A DNA stretch of 64,000 bases from Prorocentrum cordatum (GCA_963575745.1 CAUYUJ010015720.1:59427-123426); one strand, 5' to 3'; positions 48,480-58,084 are shown, counted from the stretch's first letter. Notes: a model not told the origin generated them from the sequence alone. Numbers and translations: made by a program.

Positions 48480-48910
48480 CCGTCCTCCCCCTCCCCCTCT
48501 TCCTCCCCCTCCTCCTCCTCCTCCTCCTCCTGCTCTCTCCTCCTCCTCCTCCTCCTCCTGCTCCTCCTCCTCATCCTCCTCCTCCTCCTCCTCCTCCTCC
48601 TCGAACGGCACCCGACTGCCGCCCGTGGACGAAGGCGAGGACGCTGCCCACACCCGCTGGGCTGAGGTTCATGGCAGCACGGCCAGGACCCCTGGCATCC
48701 ATGCCTCACGCAGGGGCTTTCGAGTAGACTCGGGACTTGGGCCTTGCCCCCTAAGCGCCTTTCCCTTTTTTACCTCCTTGTCATCCTCCTCCTCCTCCTC
48801 CTCCTCCTCCTCCTCCCTTCCTCCTTCTTCCTCCTCCTCCGCTCCTCCTCCTCCTCCTCCTCCTCCTCCTCCTCCGCCTCCTCCTCCTCCTCCTCCTCCC
48901 TCTCCTACCT
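48480..48910 (+). repeat. (CTC)n tracts with a duplicated ACTTGGGCC segment
   Basis: CTC at about 48487-48602 and 48783-48905. The segment ACTTGGGCCTTGCCCCCTAA occurs at about 48119 and again at about 48734, each time just before a CTC tract. This indicates a duplication of about 615 bp. Confidence 0.85.
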
Positions 48911-49124
48911 CTGGTGGTGGTCGTGGAAAGTGGGCCCCGTCCTGCCCCGCTGCGCCGCCCCGCGCCCCCCCCACGGCTGCCGCGCAGGCGGCGCGGCGCT
49001 GCATGATCTGCGGCGGCCCCGCGCCACTCTCAGGCGCCCCGGCCTCCCCCCCCCGAGTCCGCGGGCTGGGGGGGCTCCAGGAGCTCGTTGTTCCTCCCCA
49101 TCAGTGCTTGCACTGAAGGGCTCC
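48911..49124. other. Unassigned GC-rich sequence
   Basis: No repeat landmark and no gene seen. Confidence 0.4.
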
Positions 49125-49320
49125 TCGCGGAAGTCGAAAGATTTGGCGAAAGTTCCCCGCCGGGTTCGGTATAGCAGGCCTGGGTTCCCGGGTTCCCGGT
49201 CCCGGGCTCCCGGGGTTCCCGGTTATTGGTTCCGGGCCGATTTCGGTGGGTTCTGGGTTCCCGGGCTCCCGGGTTCCCGGTCGATCTCCTCAGCGAAAAC
49301 CATTCATTGATAGGGTTTTT
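49125..49320 (+). repeat. R20 repeat, forward copy
   Basis: AAGATTTGGCGAA, repeated GGGTTCCCGGGTTCCCGG phrases, GGCCGATTTCGGTGGGTTC and AACCATTCATTGA. It is the approximate reverse complement of 57795-58045. Confidence 0.65.
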
Positions 49321-49768
49321 TGCATAATCTTCTTTAGTTTCCAGCAAGTTTGCTGGCATGGACGGCCCAACCAACCCCGTAATTCTTTTTGGGGGTCTCT
49401 TCTCACGACGCGAGCATGTCTGGGGTCAGGGGAAGGTCGGGGGCAGAGCGGGTGGCGAGCCGCGCTCGGAGAGCCCCGTCGCCAGCGCTAGAGGTCGGCA
49501 GCGCACCCCGCAGTGGGCGGCGCTGCTCTTCGCGCTCTGCTCGGGCCCGCGCCCGCGGCTGGCCCAGGAGGGGGGGGACTTGAACCTGAAGTAAGCTGCA
49601 AACGAATTTGCACGTGCGGAAACCACGCAGGTCGATAGGCATTTGCATGCCAGTGTTCGTCTGAAGAGGGACGAAGAAGGGGAAAGGGGGGGGGTCGAAC
49701 GTCGTGCAAGTAAGCTTGCCCGAATCCATAAGAAGACAGACTCCAGTGCAGTCTTGGGCGTTTCTCGG
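49321..49768. other. Unassigned sequence
   Basis: No repeat match recognised and no convincing coding pattern. Confidence 0.4.
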
Positions 49769-49961
49769 AGAAGAAAACGCGACATTAACATACACTTGCG
49801 GCGCTCCGCGCGGATTTCTTGGGTCCGCGCTGGGGCCTCCCCGACGGCGCCTCCGGCGCCGCCCCTGGCGCCCGGAGCGCGCCAGGGAGGGGGGGCCCAG
49901 CGCGGATCCAAGAAATCCGCGTGAAGCGCCAAAAGTTTCTGTTTACGGAGTTTTTTCTTCT
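49769..49961 (+). mobile_element. R3 foldback element, best copy
   Basis: 193 bp with inverted arms of about 66 bp. The left arm starts AGAAGAAAACGCGACATTAA and the reverse complement of the right arm starts AGAAGAAAAAACTCCGTAAA. Both continue through GGCGCT.C.CGCGGATTTC and TTGG.TCCGCGCTGGG. The centre is CGGCGCCTCCGGCGCCGCCC. It has no coding capacity. Confidence 0.85.
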
Positions 49962-49984
49962 AGCGTTGTGGCCAGGACTTTCGA

Positions 49985-50150
49985 CAATACGGTCAGAGCG
50001 AGGTATAAGAGCGAGCTCGGTTCGGGGAGGGGCGCCCTGCTGTTTTTCGTGTCTGTGGGATGTTCTTGTGCACCCTGGGGGAGGGTACCCTCGAGTGCTC
50101 TTATGCTTTGTGGTGTGCTGGCTGGCGGAGGCTCTCATGATCTTGAAGGT
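49985..50150 (+). repeat. R12 dispersed repeat, copy 3
   Basis: GAGCGAGGTATAAGAGCGAG, CTCGGTTCGGGGAGGGG, TTCTTGTGCACCCTGGGGGA and GTGCTGGCTGGCGGAGG. It directly follows the R3 copy. Confidence 0.7.
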
Positions 50151-50534
50151 CTTGGGTCCGGCCGTATGTCACCGCGCCGTGCGTTCTGGCGCGATGCCTT
50201 CCGTCTGAAGGCGCCGCGGGCACCAGGGCAAGCGCCGCCCCGGGCGCGTTGGGCTTGCCGTGGGGTTTGCCGCGGGGCCGTCCTCGTCTGCTTGGGCGCG
50301 GGACGCAGGGATTGCCGTGGGGGTCTGCCGTGATGTCGGCGTCGTCGAGCTGGGCGCGCCGATGGCGAAAGGCGCGGCGACATCCGATCTATATCCCCAT
50401 CTAATAGGAGAGCACTGCAGCACACACATGTTCGGAGATCCGAGCGGTCAGCTTTGGATCTGCGCTGGGGACCTCTCGGCCGGTCCTGCCGGCCTCGTTG
50501 CTCACTCTTGCTCTGCCTCCGGGCCAGGGTTAGG
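50151..50534. other. Unassigned GC-rich sequence
   Basis: No repeat match and no gene recognised. Confidence 0.4.
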
Positions 50535-50730
50535 ATGCTCCAGCCTACTTTAGCCTTGACCACCAGAAAGCATTCCGAGCACAACAGAAAAATACCGAAA
50601 TTGGAGGGTTTCCACGTGTCGGGCTCTGGGAAGCGATACTCGTTCGACACTGGTTCGATAATTACTTTTCTGGGTGCCCGAAATCCTTGGGAGTTGGTCC
50701 TTACGTACGATGGGAGCAACATGAGGCCAG
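50535..50730 (+). repeat. R11 dispersed repeat, copy 3
   Basis: CTCCAGCCTACTTTAGCCTT, AAGCGATACTCGTTCGACAC and TACGTACGATGGGAGCAACA, matching 47145-47355 and 26055-26195. Confidence 0.75.
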
Positions 50731-50832
50731 GGGCCATTCCCTCCCAGTCCGGCACTGACAGGCAGGCTGCGCCCACCGGACCAAGCGTTTCCCTGAGACA
50801 TCCGACCCAATGCCGGCGAGTACCACTGCACA

Positions 50833-51246
50833 GTTTCAAGCAGCGGCAAAGCGTCCAGGCTCGCCTGTAGGCCCACCAAACCATGTTGTAAGAACCTTTT
50901 GTGGTTCCCAGGAAATTCGGGGGCGGACAGACCCCCCAACAGTGACACGTCGATTAGTGAATTGTCCGTTTTCGGTTCTCGAGAGGGCGTTGCGGCCGTT
51001 ATTTTCCAGGCTTGCGCCCGCCAGGTTTGGGCCTCAGGTCGTTTTCACTAAACCACGTTTTACTAAAGGGAGGTCTGTCCATCCCCGAGAAATGTTCTTA
51101 GAACATTTCTGGTGGAGTCTGTTTTGTTTTACCACATCGGGCCTCTGTTCTCAGAACATTATTTTTGTTCTTAGAACATTCTTGGGTTCTGAGAACATTT
51201 CGTGGTAGGACTATAGGAATGCCTGGACGGTCGGTTCCTGCTCAAA
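50833..51246 (+). repeat. R4 dispersed repeat, copy 4, interrupted by a TIR element
   Basis: R4 landmarks lie on both sides of a 172-bp insertion: AAGCGTCCAGGCTCGCC and AAGAACCTTTTGTGGTT on the left; AAATGTTCTTAGAACATTTC and GTGGTAGGACTATAGGAATG on the right. Confidence 0.85.
50917..51088 (+). mobile_element. 172-bp TIR element with 5-bp TSD, nested in R4
   Basis: Left TIR TCGGGGGCGGACAGACC (50917-50933). Right TIR GGTCTGTCCATCCCCGA (51072-51088). They are inverted with two mismatches over 17 bp. GAAAT lies immediately before (50912-50916) and after (51089-51093). The uninterrupted R4 copies show an empty site at this point. There is no ORF of note, so it is a MITE. Confidence 0.92.
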
Positions 51247-51597
51247 ACACGTAGTCTTCGATCCCGCACCAGACCCAATGTCGACGAGTACCAATGCTCA
51301 GTTCGACAGCTTCCCATTTCGGCTGCAGTTGCAATTCATACGTCATCGTCCGCCTGGGCTCGTGGCTAGCAGCTTGCATCCAGCATCCAGACTTCCCACG
51401 CAGAGTCGACACGGCAGCTCTCGTTGCGATCAGGCGGCAGCACACCACAGGCGAAGATCTCAACCGCGCACGGCCGCGAGGAGTGCTGGCTTGGGGGGGG
51501 AACAAGTGCGTCGGGGCCCTCTGCGCGCCGGGGAGAGAGGTCCGAGAACTTGGCGCGGACCTCCGACAGTTTACGTTTCTGCAGGCTCGTCCTCTTC

Positions 51598-51751
51598 TAG
51601 GGGGCCAACTGCGAGCCCTACCCCTACCCCCCACGATTTCTAAGGGGGAGGGTGGGGTTCGCTTCGTTCGGGAGCTCCCGAGCGAAGTGAACCCCACCCT
51701 CCCCCTCAGAAATCGTGGGGGGTAGGGGTAGGGTTCGCAGTTGGCCCCCTA
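51598..51751. mobile_element. 154-bp near-perfect palindrome with 5-bp TSD
   Basis: Two 77-bp arms meet at GGGAGCTCCC (centre 51674.5) with only about four mismatches and no loop. The ends are TAGGGGGCCAACTGCGAGCC and its complement. TCTTC lies immediately before (51593-51597) and after (51752-51756), a target duplication. It looks like a small foldback transposon made entirely of its inverted repeats, and it is highly prone to cruciform extrusion. Confidence 0.92.
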
Positions 51752-51894
51752 TCTTCTCAAGCAGCTGAACAGCTTTGGGCGCTGTTGTGGTAGCAGCCAG
51801 TGCTGCCCGAGGGGCCCCCCCCCGCAGAGACACAACGAGCTGGTCCAGCACGTCTGAAGCATGCTCCCATTCTCTTTTCCAGGTTTGCCAGGAT

Positions 51895-52640
51895 TGGGCG
51901 TTTCGCTCGGGTCATCCTCGAAACTCTGAGCTCCGAGATGCCGCGCAAGAGGTGGTCCAGCGCATTTCGCCTGAGACATCCTCGCAACTCTGGGCTCCAA
52001 GGTGCCGCGCGAGAGGTGGTCTGGCGCGTGTCGCCTGAGACGTCCTCGCAATTCGGGGCTCCGGTACGTCACGCGCGAGGTGGTCCTGCGCGTTTCGCTT
52101 GAGACGTCTTGGCAAATCTGGGTTCCGAGATGTCGTTTGCGAGGTGGTCCAGCGCGTTTCGCCTGAGACGTCCTTCCATCTCTGGCGCGTTCCGCCTACA
52201 CGAGACATCCTCGCAACTCTAGTCTTTGAGATGCTGGGCGAGAGGTGGTCTGGCCCATTCCGCGTGAGACATCCTCGCGGTTCTTCGAAGAGGAAAGAAC
52301 TCCATACACATAAACTGTTGGCGCTCTGCGCGGATTTCTTGGATGCGCGCCGCGCTGGCCCCCCCCCCGGCGGCGCCTCCGGCGCCGCCCCTGGCGCGCT
52401 CCGCGCGCCAGGCAAGGGGGGTCTAGCGCAGATCCAAGAAATCCGCGCGGAGCACCAAAAGTTAACGGTTATTGAGTTTGTTCGTCTTCTACTTCTGGGC
52501 TTTGAGGAGTGAGGTGTGCGCAAGGTCGTCTGGCCTGTTTCGCCTGCGAGTTCCTCGCAGCACGGGGCTGTTAGATGTGCTGCGCGCGATGCGTTCTGGC
52601 CAGTTCGCCTGAGGCATCCTCGAAGTTTGGGCTCCAAGAA
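51895..52640 (+). repeat. 65-bp minisatellite (about 8 units), split by an R3 element
   Basis: Unit: CGTTTCGCCTGAGACGTCCT then CGCAACTCTGGGCTCC, then GAGATGCCGCGCGAGAGGTG and GTC.GCG. Units start near 51899, 51964, 52029, 52093, 52157 and 52250, then 52545 and 52605. The gap after the sixth is caused by the inserted R3 element. Confidence 0.88.
52287..52490 (+). mobile_element. R3 foldback element inserted in the minisatellite
   Basis: Left arm GAAGAGGAAAGAACTCCATA to GGATTTCTTGGATGCGCG. Right arm GATCCAAGAAATCCGCGCGG to TTCGTCTTCT. The minisatellite monomer resumes on the right (TTCTGGGCT), so this is a true insertion. A short CTTC flanks both sides and may be a 4-bp TSD. Confidence 0.8.
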
Positions 52641-52674
52641 GGAGGAGGGAGGAGGTGTCAGACCCAATCGAACC

Positions 52675-52880
52675 ATTTGATTCGAAGAAGAAAGAACGCC
52701 ATGAACATAAATTGTTGGGTTTGTTTTGTTTTTTGTTGTTTCTTCTTCTTCTTCTAATTACACTTCTGATGATTTCATCTTGGAGGGGTCTGGGCGCCGC
52801 CTGGGACATCCTCGCACATCGCCGATCCGAGAAATTCTCGCGAACCTCCAAACGTTTAGTGTGCATGTGCAGATGTGTTT
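52675..52880 (+). repeat. R3-like degenerate element with (TTC)n
   Basis: GAAGAAGAAAGAACGCCATG and AACATAAATTGTTGGG resemble the R3 left arm. CCGATCCGAGAAATTCTCGC and CCTCCAAACGTTTAG resemble the right arm. The centre is replaced by T-rich sequence and TTCTTCTTCTTC. Confidence 0.5.
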
Positions 52881-53338
52881 TAGAATCGGGGGGGTACTGC
52901 ATTCATCAGATTGGCACAGGGGCGCCCAGGGACGCCCTGCCAGCGGGAGCGAGTCCGAGACTTCTGAAGCTAGCCCAGCCTTTTTTTTTGGTTTGCACCT
53001 GCAGAGCACCGCTTTGATATTTGGCTGGCGCCACACCTTTCAAATTTTTGGACTTCGGGATCCTGTCGCCAATGCATTCTGCCACCGGGAGGTGGAGCCG
53101 GCACAGGAGGCACACGATTTTGAGTGGATTGGCAAAGGGTTGCTTTGCTCATGGAGGCAGAGCTGGCATAGAGTTTCGGAAGTGCAGTAAAGGCCCGATT
53201 GGCCAAGCGGCTCTCTGCTGATGGGAGCCTTGGAAGTCCAAGAATTGTGAGCTTACGGTTTCGAGACAATCGGCAGAGCGGCTTTTTTTTGTTGCAAGTC
53301 CAGGACGTTTGGAATTCGGATGTTGGGCGTCTTTGCAT
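52881..53338. other. Unassigned sequence
   Basis: Mixed composition. No repeat landmark or convincing coding region on either strand. Confidence 0.4.
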
Positions 53339-53366
53339 ATCAATATATCAATATATCAATATATAC
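53339..53366 (+). repeat. (ATCAATAT)n short tandem
   Basis: Three copies of an 8-bp unit. Confidence 0.9.
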
Positions 53367-53878
53367 TTTGAAGTTGTGCGAGCCCGTGTCCTCGGCTCTG
53401 AGCCGGGCGGCGGCGACGTCCCTCGAGCGGCGCGCGGATGCGGTCCGGTGCGACGCTGGGATGTCCCTCGTGGACTCTGGGCTGTCTTGGCCAGACCGTG
53501 GACGCTGGGATGTCCCTCGTGGACTCCTGGCTGTTCTCGCCTCCCTCTTCCTTTCCTCCTCTCCTTCTTGTGAGCCCTGGCAAGGTGGACATCGCGGGGC
53601 TACACGTCCCCTGTGGTGGCCCTGGGCATTGCGGGTAGTTTTCGCCTGTTTCCTTGGGACCGAACCCCGAGGTTGCCTTGGGGGCGCATCCCGATATGCA
53701 GGTTACGTCGTGCCAAGTTCGGCATAGCTGTAGGACCCTGTGCGGGCTGGCTATCCATGTTTTTGATTGCCGCTCTCGTTTTTGTCGGTCTCTGGGGAAC
53801 TCCCGGGGCTGAATTGGCGCAGCGAGTAGCGATCTTGATGGTGGAATGGCACTGTGACGTCCGATCCGATCTGGTATC
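53367..53878. other. Unassigned sequence with a 49-bp duplication
   Basis: GACGCTGGGATGTCCCTCGT with GGACTC occurs at 53452 and 53501. A short hydrophobic frame near 53740-53800 is the only coding hint, and I do not call it. Confidence 0.45.
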
Positions 53879-53913
53879 AATATATATATATATATATACA
53901 CCTAAGATGTACT

Positions 53914-53951
<38 letters not shown>
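53879..53951 (+). repeat. (TA)n dinucleotide repeats
   Basis: Two TA runs (53880-53899 and 53918-53951) separated by ACACCTAAGATGTACTCACA. This AT-rich island lies about 420 bp upstream of the channel-gene start. Confidence 0.95.
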
Positions 53952-53953
<2 letters not shown>

Positions 53954-54371
53954 ATAATCGAGTGCTTAGCACCCATGACACTTGACGGGGCTCGAGGACA
54001 TTCCACTTCGTTCCTCGGATGGCGGATAGTTGGGACAACGGTGCGAGCAATCTTGCGTTTAATGTTATGAACAATCGGTGAGGGTGTTCACCCACAAAGG
54101 TCCATCTAAGACCTAGCATGTGGGGTGCTACGCCGAAACATGGACCGGAACTGTCCTGATGGGCGACGAGGCGAGCAACGCTTTGTCTATCGCTCCAGGG
54201 GGCCGCAAAACTACAATACCGCTGACGCGTTATGGCGTACGAGGTATCATCTTCAGTCTTCGCGGTCGCCTGGCCCGAGCCATTTAGCAACCCTCCGTTC
54301 TGGGAGCGTGTTCGAGCCCGCCGTGGGGTGTGCGCTGGGGTGCCGCCCGCTAGCAGAAGCGGGGCCGCCCG
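53952..54371 (+). other. Upstream region of the channel gene
   Basis: Unique mixed sequence with no repeat landmarks. It probably holds promoter and 5' leader sequence. No DinoSL relic is present, so this gene shows no sign of being a retrocopy. An upstream exon cannot be excluded. Confidence 0.45.
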
Positions 54372-55268
54372 ATGACGCAAGACATGACCGAGAAGATCGG
54401 GCTGATCTCGGGGAATGGGGAGGCCCCCGCGGCGTCCGAGCCCAACGAGGGCGAGCACCCAGCACGCTCGTACGATTTTGCCAAGGCGATCGTCAGCAAC
54501 ATCCGGATGGTGCGGCAGGACTTCGAGCCGCAGCCTTTCCCCGACAATTTTTTCAAGAGGCCCGTGGTGGTCGCCTTCGTCGTGCTGTATGCGATCACGG
54601 GCGTCGGTGTCCCCCTCTACCTCTTGAGCGGCCACTACGAAGACCTGCGCGTCAGAGGGGATGCTCATTCGATCTTTGAGGTTGACTGGCACAAGCGTCG
54701 GGTCGCCACGGCATACCTTTGCATGATCCCAGTGACTCTGTTGACTCTGCCGGTGTTCTCGCCGTCGCTGGCGAGGGCGTCAGTTATGCCGTATCTGTTC
54801 ATCATAGGTTTCGCTGTTAAGGAGGCCGTCGATGAGGTGGTCAAAGACGACTTCAAGCATTTCTTGATTCGCGCGCTCTGCAATCTTCTGGCCACATTGT
54901 GCGCCCTGTCGTATCTGCGTTTCATGGAATACCTGGATCACATTGTCCACGAGATAACGGTGTGCGAGCATTCTCTTCTTGAGGAGAAGCCTGTCAAGAA
55001 GATGCAGGGTATCCTCAACAGTGTTGGCCTTACCCGCACTGGCAACCCCACGAAGGACAAGTTCATGGCAGTGAGACGAAATCGTGGCATCGCAGACGTG
55101 GTCTACGAGAAAGTCTGGCACCCGCTCAGGATTGGCTCCAATGTGGTTGCGGCCGCGTCGTACATATCCTACACCCTTATCAGCCCGTATGCGGGTTCGG
55201 TGCTGGCATGCGGATTCTCTTACTATTTGTTGACAGCGGTGTTCATAGGCTACAGGTTCTGGGATCAG
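54372..55268 (+). CDS. MscS-family mechanosensitive channel, exon 1 (residues 1-299)
   Basis: N-terminal and membrane part of a small-conductance mechanosensitive channel, which would open under membrane tension and pass ions. After a polar N-terminus (1-62), hydrophobic spans lie at about 64-86, 111-129, 133-155, 163-186 and 257-294. The last corresponds to the pore-lining helix that leads into the MscS beta-domain. The first ATG of the frame is used; a second lies four codons later. The reading frame stays open past the exon to 55352, but that tail (GLTPHRRPLGE...) has no family resemblance. Splicing at CAG|GTCACC (55268/55269) to CAAG|CCC (56583/56584) gives the junction D-Q-P-F-F-V-G-D, close to the family D-K-P-F-x-V-G-D. 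A GC-rich, mixed codon usage sets it apart from the repeats around it. Confidence 0.85.
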
Positions 55269-55344
55269 GTCACCATGCTTATAAAGATTCTTGGGCTTAC
55301 GCCACACCGCCGACCCCTTGGGGAACTGGTGGTTGTTGCGTGTT

Positions 55345-55770
55345 GCTCCTGAGGGCCTCTTGTGCGCCTTTGGGGAGCTTCCTTGGAGCTCGTTTGGAGC
55401 TTCATGGGGGCCTCTTGAGGGCCTTTTTTGGGCCTCTTGGGCTGACATTCTCGGTATTCGCCGTGCGCGCATGGGAAAGCGGGCGAGAACCCAAGTATAC
55501 AGACGGCGGGCATTTGTCAAAATACCCGAAGAATGATTCTCGACTGGCCTTCGGCACATCTCGCCACCCTGCCTGGGTTGCGGGTCTGAGGCCACTCGGA
55601 AGGCTGCTAAGGGGTCTCGTGGGAGGCGTCTCGGGGGCGTCTTGGAGGCAGTTTTTGAATCTCTCGGGAGGGTCCTGGGAACCTCTTGGGGGCTTTTTGC
55701 GGCCCTGTTGGAGCTCCCTGGGGGCCTGTTGGGGGCTTTTTTGGGCAACCCGGAGGCGTAGTGGGGTGGA
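55345..55770 (+). repeat. R17 degenerate repeat inside the intron
   Basis: GGGGGCCTCTTGAGGGCC, GGGCCTCTTGGGCTGAC, TCTTGGGGGCTTTTTGCGGC and relatives. Confidence 0.65.
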
Positions 55771-55824
55771 AGACTCGGGAGCCTTGAGACGGGGACAGTG
55801 CAAACGGGGGTCAGCCAGAGCGCC

Positions 55825-55990
55825 AGATCTTGCAGGATCTTGCAGGGACAGGGTCGCATTGACCTGGGTTTGGGTACAGGATCCTGCATGATCTTGCAGG
55901 ATCCTTCGCATTGACCCGGGTTTGGGTGCAGGATCTTGAAGCAGGATTCTGTTGCAAGGCCTGACTGACCTGGGTCTGGATTGACCCGGG
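55825..55990 (+). repeat. R15 GGATCCTGCA-rich repeat, copy 2
   Basis: AGATCTTGCAGGATCTTGCA, TTGACCTGGGTTTGGGTACA, GGATCCTGCATGATCTTGCA and TTGACCCGGGTTTGGGTGCA form a short tandem of about 70 bp. Related to 2510-2635. Confidence 0.75.
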
Positions 55991-56039
55991 TCAGAAGATC
56001 CCCGAACGACTCGAAATGTCCGTTCGGTTTCCCCCTCCG

Positions 56040-56420
56040 GGCCGCCTCGTGGAGCCGTCCTGGGGCCCTCTTGGGTCGTCTTTCTTGGGCCGTCTTGGGG
56101 CCCTCTTGGGTCGTCGTGGCGCCCTCTTGGGGGCCTCTTTGGCCCGTCTTGGGGCGATCTCAAAGGCCTCTTGGGTTTTCTGGGACGTTGTGAACGCCCA
56201 AGGGGCGAATGTGCTAAAAATGCATGTTTTCAAATTGGAATGGGAAGTTTTTTGCTTCTGGAGGCCCTCTTAGGACGCCTCCTGGGGGCTTCTTGGGGCG
56301 TCTTGTGGGCCTCTTAGGCCGTCTGGAGGCCAGCGTGGGCGCTTTGGATTGATCTTTCAGCGACTTGCGGCCCTCGCGGGCCGCCCCAAGGGCTCGTGAG
56401 GCCCTCTTGGCCCGTTTTGG
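56040..56420 (+). repeat. R17 degenerate repeat, second intron block
   Basis: GGGGCCCTCTTGGGTCGTC, GGGCCGTCTTGGGGCCCTC and CTTCTTGGGGCGTCTTGTGG. Confidence 0.65.
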
Positions 56421-56583
56421 GGCCCCCTGTCCCCCATGGCACGTTCGGGCGGTCCCTGGGGGACCCCACTGCCCCCCCCCCTCCAAATCGACCGGACCGG
56501 GGTCCCAGAGGGGGGGTTCGGGGAGGGGGAAACATCTCACACGCCGATGGACCCCGAGGGGTCGGCGGATTTGGACGCACAAG

Positions 56584-57099
56584 CCCTTCTTCGTCGGAGA
56601 CTTGGTAACCATCAGACTGATGGGCCGCGGTGCAGATACTGGCATCGATGGCTTCATTGAGCACGTCACACTCAGCTATGTGCTGATCCGGACCTTCGAT
56701 CATAAGCAGACGTACATACCACTCTGCGAACTGACAGAAGTTGTGATCCAGAATTGGTCCCGGCGGCCGACTAAGCCGCTGTTGATTAATTTCACGGCGA
56801 GCCCATCTTCCAACCCGGAAAAGGTCAACGAGCTCGTCAGTTTCGCCAAGCGCTGGATCGACGAGAGCCAGAATGTCCTCCAGAGTGGGTACAAGAAGTG
56901 TTGCTTGAGCGGTTTTTCCCATGGCTTCGAAATCAAAGTCATCTGTTCACCTGACATCGGCAAGAGAAAGACAGAGCTTCGGCAATCATTCATCTTGGCA
57001 GTCACAGCGGAGGCGGAGAAGCTCAATGTGACCCTTGCCTCCGAGGACGCAGCCTCCGTGTTCCTGCCGGACGAGATGATCTCAAACAAGTCGAAGTGA
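56584..57099 (+). CDS. MscS-family mechanosensitive channel, exon 2 (residues 300-470)
   Basis: Encodes the cytoplasmic MscS domain. The diagnostic run PFFVGDLVTI...G-I-D-G-F-I-E-H-V-T-L...IRTFDHKQTYIP.CEL...I-Q-N-W-S-R-R aligns with the family pattern PFxVGDxV ... GxVxxIxLxxTxIRTxDxxxxxIPNxxL ... IxNxSR. The IPN asparagine is replaced (IPLCEL). An alpha/beta C-terminal region (about 345-470) follows, and the frame stops with TGA at 57097-57099. Together with exon 1 the protein would be about 470 residues. It is the only clear host gene in the window and lies on the same strand as both retrotransposons. Confidence 0.88.
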   Translation, partial: PFFVGDLVTIRLMGRGADTGIDGFIEHVTLSYVLIRTFDHKQTYIPLCELTEVVIQNWSRRPTKPLLINFTASPSSNPEKVNELVSFAKRWIDESQNVLQSGYKKCCLSGFSHGFEIKVICSPDIGKRKTELRQSFILAVTAEAEKLNVTLASEDAASVFLPDEMISNKSK

Positions 57100-57539
57100 T
57101 TTTCGGCTAGAAGCCGTTCCAAAGCCAGACTGAATCCGACGAGTGCAGAGCACAGAGCGGTTTCCAGGAGCGTTCGCAGTGCGCGGGCAGGCAGAAGTGG
57201 GAGGAGCTTCATGCGTACAGTCGGGCCGCTAAAAGAAGGAACGCCACACAAGGAACGCAGCCCCTTCTTGGCCCTGTAGGCGCCTCCGTGCCCGAGGAGG
57301 GCAAGAGGAACAGCACTGGGGGAACCTGCGGAACATCGAGCCCCTGCCGAGCCCAGACTGGTCCTTGCTTCAGCGTCTTGACTGTAGGGCACGCGGCGTC
57401 CCCTCAGAGCGGGCGTCGTTCTATGATGACGACATCCGCGGGGAGATGAGGGTGGTCCTTGTCTTGCTCACTACGTGGCCGGTCGGCCTCGGGCCCTCGC
57501 TCTCCCCCCCCCTCCCCGCCCCCGTTGAGTAGATTTTGA
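57100..57539. other. 3' flank of the channel gene, unassigned
   Basis: No polyadenylation signal recognised and no second gene. A minus-strand open frame overlapping the channel's 3' end has a hydrophobic patch but no recognisable domain. Confidence 0.4.
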
Positions 57540-57698
57540 GTCGGGCCTGTCCCTCTACAGGGGGAAATGTTCAAAAAGAGTCAAAACATACTCTGGGAAC
57601 TAGTTTTTTGAATATGTTGGGGCACCTTTTGAGCATTTTGTTTTTTTTCTCTTCCATTTTTCGTCCCAAATCCCCCTGTAGGGGGACAGGTCCGACCT
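57540..57698 (+). mobile_element. R5 TIR element, copy 3
   Basis: Left end GTCGGGCCTGTCCCTCTACA then GGGGGAAATG. Right end CATTTTTCGTCCCAAATCCC then CCTGTAGGGGGACAGGTCCG. This is a nearly consensus copy. Confidence 0.88.
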
Positions 57699-57794
57699 CA
57701 GAGTAGATCTTGGCTGTTCGTGGCGCCCTTCCTCGAGCAGGTGGAGTCTCCTCCACAGGACGCACAACTGCAAGCAGTCGCATAATTAAGCAGA

Positions 57795-58045
57795 GATCCG
57801 GGACCAGACCCCCCCCCTTCCGCCCACTGTCGAAACGCCGAAAATGAAAGCGTTCATGAAACCAGTGGATGGTTTGATCGATAAGGAGGTCAACCGGGAA
57901 CTTGGGAATCTCGAGCCCACCGAAATCGGCCTCGAACCAGTAACCAGGAACCCAGGAACCCGGAACCGGGAACCCGCGAATCCAGCCGGCCACCAACATC
58001 GGCGGGACATGTTCGCCAAATCTTTCAATTTCCGCTAGGACCCCT
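57795..58045 (-). repeat. R20 repeat, reverse copy
   Basis: TGGATGGTTTGATCGAT, CCCACCGAAATCGGCC, repeated GGAACCCAGGAACCCGGAAC and TCGCCAAATCTTTC mirror 49125-49320. Confidence 0.65.
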
Positions 58046-58084
58046 TCATCGGGGGCGGCAAAGACGGGGGTGATGACTAGGGGG

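Larger units (their letters stand above)
55269..56583 (+). other. Inferred 1315-bp GT-AG intron of the channel gene
   Basis: Begins GTCACCATGC and ends GACGCACAAG. It is filled with R17 GGGGCCTCTTGG phrases (55345-55770 and 56040-56420) and the R15 GGATCCTGCA cluster (55825-55990). An alternative donor after ATAAAG (55286) is possible, because AAG also stands at the acceptor. That would add six residues (V-T-M-L-I-K). Confidence 0.7.

Noticed and set aside
53613-53957. Small ORF with a hydrophobic segment (FLIAALVFVGLWG)
   Set aside because: It runs into a TA dinucleotide repeat, and there is no domain or conserved context.
56700-57392. Minus-strand ORF over the channel-gene 3' end with a Leu/Ala-rich patch
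   Set aside because: It is antisense to a well-supported MscS domain, and the pattern follows from that coding sequence.
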